Origin: Babylonia areolata
Taxonomy: Eukaryota > Mollusca > Gastropoda > Neogastropoda > Buccinidae
NCBI RefSeq assembly: GCF_041734735.1
Contig: NC_134895.1
Span: forward strand, 11,029,927-11,093,926
Length of the DNA stretch: 64,000 nucleotides
Direction: 5' to 3'
Both the position numbers and the translations under genes were made by a program. This document shows positions 60,324 to 64,000 of this stretch, one piece after another (position 1 is the first letter of the stretch; the number at the start of each line of letters is the position of its first letter). Under the pieces are notes generated by a model. That model searched no databases. It saw only the letters and a list, made by a program, of their open reading frames with translations, and was not told the origin of the DNA.

Positions 60324-63153
60324 TTCTATGTGTGTGTGTGTGCTTGAATAGTGGAAATGTGTTGTTGTTGTTTTTTGTTTTTTGTTTTTCTTGTCTTTGT
60401 TTTGATTTTGACTGTGTGGGTGTCTTTTTGTAGCAGTGACGCCTCCTTGACCTACTGATACTGATACTTGTCACACATCTTGTATGTCATCTTCGAACTT
60501 TTCTCTTTTGTGATTATGTATCACAGACTTCATCACTCTTAGTTTCTCTAAACTCCTGACAGTGCCGTTATTCTGGTTCACCGGTTGTTGGTTTGTGTGT
60601 GTGTGTGTGTGTTTGTTTGTTTTTTTACCAGGTACGTTGAAAAACTACAACTACTAATGGCCCCGGGATGCAGATACCTCTTGTCAGTGTACCAGTATGA
60701 CAACACCAAGTTCTCAGGTGTGTTCACCGAATTTCCTACAGACCAGATCGCCTTCAAAAAAAAAAACAAGAGAGGCAAGGCCTTCAAGACTCACTTGTGA
60801 TACACTTTTAAAAAATCTAATCGTTAAAATGTGTTCTGTATTTGTTATTATAAAGTTTCGCCTTAAAAAAAAAAAGAAAAAAAAAGGCCTAACCAGATTC
60901 GAATTAAGTCCCCTAGCATTAATTACAGAGTAATTTCCCTTTTTTACACTCTGCACCAAAACGTTTGCAAAATAAATAAAACTTCCATGCTTAGCAAAAG
61001 AAGTTCCTGTTTGAACAAAAAATGATAATAATGACTGCTCTTGTTGTTGGGTCAGAATATCAGATCAAAGTGCCAAGTTTAGATAATACAAAAAAATATA
61101 AATATAACAGTAAATGCAGTTTGCATATAATTAGGCTTCATTATTTATTTTTTTGTGCCCATCCCAGAGGCGCAATATTGTTTTAAACAAGATGACTGGA
61201 AAGAACTGAATTTTTCCTATTTTTATGCCTAATATGGTGTCAACTGAAAAGTATTTGCAGAGAAAATGTCAATGTTAAAGTTTACCACAGACACACAGAC
61301 AACCGAACACCGGGTTAAAACATAGACTCACTTTCTTTACACAAGTGAGTCAAAAAGAATAAATAAATGACCAGAGAAAAAAAAAACCCAGCCCTTCTGA
61401 GTTTTGGAAGCGTCATGGTAGAATCGGGGTTGACTTTCTGTGATCCAGTGTTCACCAGTGGTGAAGGTTCGATGCTCCGTTTTCGGTATGGTGTGGTGTT
61501 GTTCGTTCTTTAGTTTAACGTCTTTTCACTGTAAGTGTGGTGTGGTGTCCTTGGGAATTGATTAAGTGATTGATATGGATGCTTATATAACGCCTATGCT
61601 CGGTCGGAGACCAAGCTCTAAGCGCTTTACAAACACGGGGTCATTTGCAACAACTGGCTGCCTACCTGCATAGGTAGAGCCGACTGACGGCTGCCATTGG
61701 GCGCTCATCATTCGTTTCCTGTGTCATTCAATCAGATTTCAGGCACGCACACATACAACTCTGAGACAAACATGTAACATTTATATATTTTACGTGTATA
61801 ACCGTTTTGATTTATTTACCCCCACCATGTAGGCAGCCATACTCCGTTTTCGGGGGTGTGCATGCTGGGTATGTTTTTGTTTTTTAACCCACCGAACGCT
61901 GACATGGATTACTGGATCTTTAACATGCGTATTTGATCTTCTGCATGCGTATACACACGAAGGGGGTTCTGGCACCAGACATCAACAAAATTGTCATCAA
62001 CAACCATCATCATCAACAACAACCACCACAACAGCCACAACAACGTCATCATCATAAACAACATCATCATCATAGACAACAACATCATCATCATAAACAA
62101 CAACAACATTATCATCAACATCATTATCATCATCATCAACAACAACAAACACAACAACATCATCATCAACAACAACAATAACAACAGCAAGAACAGCAGT
62201 GTCGCGTGCAACTTTTCAACCAAAAGTTATGGCCAACTCTCTCACGCTCTCTCACCTTCATTCAAACAAAAGCCCGAAATAAATACAAAAAAAAAATTTA
62301 CTCCAAATATTTTTAACACAAATCACAGACACGATACAATAGAGCACCGATACTTAACGATCAGACACCACACAGAAGTCTGTTCGCTTTCCTCTTCAGC
62401 AGGAGGAAGACCCAAACTTTTCCCTTTCGTCACCCTCTTCTATGTCAGTTTTTGTTTTTTTCCAGTAATACTCAACTTAGGAGGGGGGGCGTGGGATTGA
62501 GAAACTGGCACCACGCAGTTCGTTGTCCTGGAAGGTGGACTCTGGTGTAGCCCTTGGGGAAACACGTCCACCAGCGACGCTCGAGCTCCCCAAAACGGAA
62601 GAAGGCCACTCAAACAGTGGGATGAAGTCGGGTCTCCACAGAGGGAGAGTGGAGCTCCCTAGACAAAAACCTCAACGGTTTCTGAACTCCGGCCAAAATA
62701 CCGGCAGAGCGTCCCTCTCTCTATAGGACCCTACACTTGTAGACCTGGCCAAGTGTCTTGCTCCACTGACTAATGGTGCTGGTTTTCCAAACGAAGAAAA
62801 CTTCCCATAGCTCACAAATCAGAAATCTGCACGTCATGCTTTCCAGTGCAACACGTGCATTCCATAGACTTCCTAAGCTACGAGGAGCACGCAGCAGAGC
62901 TACAAGGAGAGTGGGTCTACCATAACTGGCAGCGTTCACACACACGCACACACAACCCTCCTTGTCCGTGACAAGCAGCAGCACAAAACATCAACAACAA
63001 AAGTGATTAGGCTGGCTTCAATTATCGTTTCCACGCTCATTGCCATCTGCCCTTCCTTGTTCCGGGAGCTTCGAAGACTGCTATAGGCAGTGTGATATAC
63101 ATTTCAGGTGACCCCCATCATGTTTCGGACGAAGAAGTCAGAGAACTGTTTGG
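32560..63153 (+). CDS. TPMT: Thiopurine S-methyltransferase family gene, copy B (partial, 7 of probably 8 exons)
   Basis: Tandem paralogue of copy A. Coding exons: 32560-32630, 37395-37487, 42527-42656, 43229-43281, 58728-58802, 60632-60717, 63109-63153. Every exon length and phase equals that of copy A apart from a shorter exon 1. Landmarks: MDNQLWIKRW, VPMCGKSWEIKWLADQGH, DNGGLVGINPAD, YLLSVYQYDNTKF and GDPHHV. The equivalent of copy A exon 8 was not found before 64000, so the gene probably continues beyond the window. The frame stays open upstream of the chosen ATG to an acceptor at 32513, so an upstream exon could add N-terminal residues. The 15.4-kb intron 4 is swollen by a Gypsy element and a LINE, both antisense. 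Confidence 0.9.
32621..33420 (+). repeat. Array of copies of the TPMT B exon 1 donor
   Basis: The unit (~45-52 bp) is GTGCATCCACCCGTATGTTG, then ATCTTTGCCTCTTAATTAAG and CTCCCATGTCAA. Its GCATCCACCC is the last ten bases of exon 1 and GTATGTTG is its donor. Six clear copies follow the true junction to 32970. After an inserted stretch (32975-33295), three or four decayed copies follow. Confidence 0.88.
33421..34800. other. Intron 1 of copy B, no gene recognised
   Basis: Holds a poly-C run at 33609-33635 and (TG)n at 34502-34554. A 33810-34130 open frame has no recognisable domain and no good splice context. Confidence 0.5.
34885..36745 (+). mobile_element. LINE of L1/Tx1 type, 5'-truncated and broken
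   Basis: Reverse-transcriptase block with GCRQGDPISPYLFILSVEIL. The catalytic box reads QDADD where active elements have (F/Q)YADD. Thumb-like sequence FGAKSGLHMNAGKTSVVWLG follows in another frame. The C-terminal zinc-knuckle region is CNFCNNEKYSIDHIFWKC near 36270. At least four frame breaks are visible (near 35045, 35410, 35840 and 36485) and the 5' half is missing. Confidence 0.82.
36746..37394. other. End of copy B intron 1
   Basis: T-rich DNA with poly-T at 37147-37182 and a G-rich stretch at 37300-37330. Nothing else is recognised. Confidence 0.5.
37395..37487 (+). CDS. TPMT: TPMT copy B, coding exon 2
   Basis: 93 nt between CCTATCAG and TG|GTGAGT, encoding MLQKHHKQVVDGRSHLTVL then VPMCGKSWEIKW. 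The CGKS pocket motif is kept, while the N-terminal half differs strongly from copy A. Confidence 0.92.
37495..37790. repeat. (TG)n, (TC)n and poly-C block after copy B exon 2
   Basis: (TG)n starts within 10 bp of the donor. (TC)n at 37568-37610, poly-C at 37610-37632, and further TC tracts near 37662-37687 and 37755-37777. Confidence 0.85.
38225..38490 (+). mobile_element. SINE family 2 (sense, 3' half)
   Basis: AAAATTCAGTAGAAAAATCC, AGAGCAGCCCGAATTTCACA, and an (ATACA)n tail near 38463-38488. Confidence 0.7.
38646..38877 (-). mobile_element. TTAA-flanked MITE, copy 3 (antisense)
   Basis: TTAA at both edges, left end CTCACTCAGTACGGCCAG, right end the complement of CTCTCTCCATACGAACGGCG. Confidence 0.78.
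38878..39591. other. Intron 2 of copy B, low-complexity C-rich and T-rich DNA
   Basis: C-rich run 38985-39050, otherwise unremarkable. Confidence 0.5.
39592..39957 (+). mobile_element. SINE family 1
   Basis: Head GATGGGCGCAACAACGGGGT and B box GGGTTCGAATC, full body, ending GGGAGTTGCAGCCCACG. Slightly more diverged than the 15421 and 18439 copies. Confidence 0.82.
39958..41225. other. Intron 2 of copy B, nothing recognised
   Basis: Mixed sequence to 40900, including TG and CG dinucleotide tracts (40842-40880), then very T-rich DNA (40920-41225). No exon is supported. Confidence 0.5.
41226..41590 (+). mobile_element. SINE family 3 copy and SINE fragments
   Basis: 41226-41355 has CTGCTGGTCAGGCATCTGCT, GATGTGGTGTAGCGTATATG and a (TACTGA)n tail. 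Then come a scrap of SINE 1 (GGTGACGGCGCCTGGTGGGT) and an antisense SINE 2 piece at about 41440-41580. Confidence 0.7.
41625..42526 (+). repeat. Array of ~23 copies of the TPMT B exon 3 acceptor
   Basis: The unit (35-41 bp) is CCACACCACAG|GCTGGCTG, ACCAGTGTCTGT, then (GTCTGTCT)GT. CAG is the acceptor and the 13 bases GCTGGCTGACCAG are the first bases of exon 3. The 24th copy is the real exon (ending GGGGCACACAG). Unit lengths are mostly not multiples of three. Confidence 0.93.
42527..42656 (+). CDS. TPMT: TPMT copy B, coding exon 3
   Basis: 130 nt between CCACAG and CAA|GTGTGT, encoding LADQGHTVIGVEVAQ, RAIEEFFEEQNIPF and PLPAAEGTLFQ. It differs from copy A at 12 of 130 nt. The last base is A rather than the G of copy A, which weakens the donor. 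Directly upstream are about 23 copies of its own acceptor. Confidence 0.95.
43229..43281 (+). CDS. TPMT: TPMT copy B, coding exon 4
   Basis: 53 nt between TTTTCGTCAG and ACC|GTAAGT, encoding SEDTKVQIYCCDFFKMSP. It differs from copy A at 4 of 53 nt. Its donor is the seed of the ~1.7-kb array that follows. Confidence 0.94.
43269..45005 (+). repeat. Array of ~70 copies of the TPMT B exon 4 donor
   Basis: The 24-bp unit is AAGATTTCACGGTAAGTGTG plus (T/C)GTT. The real junction AAGATGTCACC|GTAAGTG is the first copy. A higher-order repeat of about 626 bp exists: the series starting near 43480 restarts near 44106. The constant 24-bp step leaves long but meaningless open frames. Confidence 0.93.
45006..46069. 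other. Intron 4 of copy B before the Gypsy insertion
   Basis: A moderately GC-rich stretch at 45240-45470 looks like part of an unidentified dispersed repeat. 45705-45790 is an imperfect GAA/GAC/CAA trinucleotide repeat. No gene is recognised. Confidence 0.45.
46070..48623 (-). repeat. 3' LTR of the Gypsy element
   Basis: 2554 bp, paired with 53880-56328. It contains a tandem duplication of roughly 100 bp near 48350-48525 that occurs once in the other LTR, plus a G/C-rich purine tract. Confidence 0.88.
48942..52778 (-). mobile_element. Gypsy element pol region
   Basis: 1278 codons. Domains in order: protease-like sequence at the start; reverse transcriptase (CVDYRRLN near 342, YLDDLLVF near 437); RNase H (FILETDAS near 590); H2C2 zinc-binding (HDKMGHQGLDRTL near 850); integrase core (LAIDFT, HSDQGRDFES near 970); a GPY/F-like end (VVRPF). 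RT before RNase H before integrase is the Ty3/Gypsy order. Treated as a fossil copy. Confidence 0.92.
52925..53785 (-). mobile_element. Gypsy element gag region
   Basis: 286 codons with a capsid-like helical region (LQILKRTFGDSR, VLEFAQGLKNKE) and one CCHC zinc knuckle CFYCQKLGHFQCDC near residue 257, followed by a basic tail. It lies between the 5' LTR and pol. Confidence 0.88.
53880..56328 (-). repeat. 5' LTR of the Gypsy element
   Basis: 2449 bp. Long segments align almost base for base with 46070-48623, while two segments (around 54500-54600 and 55780-56050) are markedly more different. Confidence 0.88.
56384..56434 (+). repeat. (TG)n microsatellite
   Basis: About 25 TG units, followed by a short GA tract. 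Confidence 0.9.
56840..58680 (-). mobile_element. LINE (non-LTR retrotransposon), antisense and broken
   Basis: On the minus strand, APGPDGIIGEFLKYF lies near 58450 and a CETSSKRF-type segment near 58290. The catalytic box region reads ADGVNLISETIVGLRKQL near 57770, where active elements have ADD. SNIIVFRKGG lies near 57670. The C-terminal LPHKAYRML-like block IPHKAYRMLSQLDTSGKRNW is near 57170. Several stops and frame changes are present. The clade is not assigned. It may share its insertion history with the nearby Gypsy element. Confidence 0.78.
58728..58802 (+). CDS. TPMT: TPMT copy B, coding exon 5
   Basis: 75 nt between CTGTCCCCAG and GAG|GTAATG, encoding DTVGHVDAIFDNGGLVGIN then PADRVR. 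It is separated from exon 4 by 15.4 kb, yet phase and length fit exactly. Confidence 0.92.
58910..59280. repeat. GTA/GCA trinucleotide repeats with SINE 1 tail scraps
   Basis: Five blocks of GCGCCTATCTTCGAACAGAA or a close variant (SINE 1 long-form 3' end), separated by (GTA)n/(GCA)n runs. A compound minisatellite grew from a SINE 3' end and its simple tail. Confidence 0.75.
59540..59960 (-). mobile_element. (CA)n tract, SINE 1 long-form tail and SINE 2 fragment
   Basis: (CA)n at 59558-59602. 59672-59815 matches the SINE 1 extension (GCGCTTTACAAACACGGAAT). 59835-59960 matches the antisense SINE 2 body (TTTTGCCAGGGACAAACC). Confidence 0.7.
60253..60324 (+). repeat. (TC)n(TA)n(GA)n palindromic microsatellite
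   Basis: TC run, then TATATA, then a GA run. The TC and GA arms are complementary and could fold as a hairpin. A scrap of SINE 3 tail follows at 60430-60470. Confidence 0.85.
60632..60717 (+). CDS. TPMT: TPMT copy B, coding exon 6
   Basis: 86 nt between TTTTACCAG and CAG|GTGTGT, encoding YVEKLQLLMAPGCRYLLSVY and QYDNTKFSG. Same length and phase as copy A exon 6. Confidence 0.92.
60768..61357 (-). mobile_element. Hairpin-ended element (antisense) with tRNA-like remnant
   Basis: Starts GAGAGGCAAGGCCTTCAAGA about 50 bp after copy B exon 6 and ends CTTTACACAAGTGAGTCAAA. CCTAACCAGATTCGAA near 60885 is the complement of the B box flank in the 24225 block. Confidence 0.75.
61390..61500 (+). mobile_element. 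tRNA-like SINE head
   Basis: GGAAGCGTCATGGTAGAATC (A-box-like) and GTGAAGGTTCGATGCTC (B box), followed by an unrecognised body. Confidence 0.4.
61575..62180 (-). mobile_element. SINE family 1 long form (antisense, truncated) and CAA/CAT repeat
   Basis: 61575-61978 has the 3' extension and body but stops before the tRNA head. It is joined directly to a (CAA)n/(CATCAT)n tract (61985-62180). Confidence 0.75.
62181..63108. other. Intron 6 of copy B, nothing recognised
   Basis: Mixed-composition sequence with scattered open frames and no recognisable domain or element. Confidence 0.5.
63109..63153 (+). CDS. TPMT: TPMT copy B, coding exon 7
   Basis: 45 nt between CATTTCAG and TTTG|GTGAGT, encoding GDPHHVSDEEVRELFG. 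It matches copy A exon 7 in length and phase and is closer to the vertebrate ...ELFG than copy A is. It is the last copy B exon inside the window. Confidence 0.88.
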
Positions 63154-63204
63154 TGAGTATGGCTGCCAGTCACCGTTCATTGTCACTAACGTGGGGCATG
63201 CATT

Positions 63205-63570
63205 GAAAATTGGATAACTCCTTTCTTCCTTGCATGGAGGAGATGGGAAGGGAAAATATGTGTTAGGTTCATGCAGTATTTTGGCATAATCATTGGGAGG
63301 GGAACATGATTATGTGTTTGGTTCATGCAGTAGTTAGCATCATCACCGGGAGGGGAACATGATTATGTGTTTGGTTCATGCAGTAGTTAGCATCATCACC
63401 GGGAGGGGAACATGATTATGTGTTTGGTTCATGCACCATTTAGCATCATCACGGGGAGGGGAACATGATTGTATGTTTGGGTTCATTCAGTATTTTAGCA
63501 TCATCACCAGGAGGGGAACATGATTTTGTATTTGGTTCATGCACTACTTAGCATCATCACTACACAACAA
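63205..63570 (+). repeat. ~60-bp minisatellite after copy B exon 7
   Basis: About six units of GGTTCATGCAGTAGTTAGCA, TCATCACCGGGAGGGGAACA, then TGATTATGTGTTT. It starts some 50 bp past the donor and does not visibly contain it. Confidence 0.85.
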
Positions 63571-63649
63571 TTCTGTGGTTTTTGGTTGCTTTTTTATTTT
63601 AACATACCAGTGGGTTCGGTGTTGGGGATTGGTGGAAAGATAAAAATGA

Positions 63650-63890
63650 ATGATCAGAGTTCGAGTCCCCGCTATGGCATGGTGGTGGTGTTGTCCTCGA
63701 GTAAAGGAACTTGGTCTGATTTTCCAAACACTCCTTCAACGGGTGAACGGGTACCTGACTTTTGGCCTGGGGAAGACTATAGTGGCGGGAGGAAGGAGAG
63801 TTTTCCTATGCCGAGTCCTGGACACCGTGGATAATTATCAATATACTGCTCCTGGAGCCGTAAAAGGCAATAGGACCTCAAGCCTTTAAC
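63650..63890 (+). mobile_element. SINE-like element
   Basis: B-box-like GAGTTCGAGTCCCCGC at the left, then a body with TTTTCCTATGCCGAGTCC and GGACACCGTGGATAATTATC. The B box position fits a tRNA-derived head truncated at its 5' end. Confidence 0.45.
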
Positions 63891-64000
63891 TTCTTAATAA
63901 CACGGAGAAACCTTTAACGTCTTAATAACGTGGAGAAACCTTTAACGTCTTAATAACGTGGAGAAACCTTTAACGTCTTAATATCGTGGAGAAACCTTTA
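63885..64000 (+). repeat. 27-bp tandem repeat running off the window
   Basis: Four-plus units of CCTTTAACGTCTTAATAACG then TGGAGAAA. The first unit overlaps the end of the SINE-like element. Confidence 0.88.

Overview
The window is intron-rich, repeat-dense animal DNA. The dispersed repeats (tRNA-headed SINEs, a TTAA-flanked MITE, a hairpin-ended element with a tRNA-like block), the (CA)n/(TG)n/(GA)n microsatellites and the type of protein encoded suggest a mollusc, most likely a marine caenogastropod snail. The species cannot be fixed from the sequence alone.

The host genes are two tandem copies, both on the + strand, of a thiopurine S-methyltransferase family gene (TPMT). Copy A is complete. 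Eight coding exons between 8724 and 24636 join in phase to exactly 235 codons including the stop (234 aa). Copy B starts at or just before 32560. Seven exons with the same boundaries and phases follow to 63153, and its last exon lies beyond the right edge. No other host gene could be supported. A candidate promoter with an NRF1-type palindrome and a CCAAT box lies between the copies near 29400-29763.

Layout: 1-8500, microsatellites and SINE fragments. 8687-24636, TPMT copy A; its introns hold a LINE tail (intron 1), tandem arrays around exons 1, 2, 3, 4 and 7, SINEs, and a 1.48-kb hairpin-ended element (intron 7). 24637-32513, intergenic repeats, a Ty3/Gypsy-like pol scrap and a large minisatellite. 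32514-63153, TPMT copy B; intron 1 holds a Tx1/L1-like LINE, and the 15.4-kb intron 4 holds an antisense Ty3/Gypsy LTR element of about 10.3 kb (46070-56328) and an antisense LINE. 63154-64000, tandem repeats and a SINE.

Main observation: many minisatellites are built from exon-intron junctions of the TPMT genes. At five junctions the repeat unit clearly contains 10-15 bases of exon edge plus the splice signal: A exon 1 acceptor, A exon 3 donor, B exon 1 donor, B exon 3 acceptor, B exon 4 donor. The result is from a few to about 70 copies of a near-authentic splice site next to the real one. Weaker cases lie at A exons 2, 4 and 7. Separately, exons 3 and 4 are about 91-92% identical between A and B by hand count, while exons 2, 5, 6 and 7 are only about 56-67% identical. 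This points to gene conversion, or some other exchange, confined to exons 3-4, the same place where the arrays are densest.
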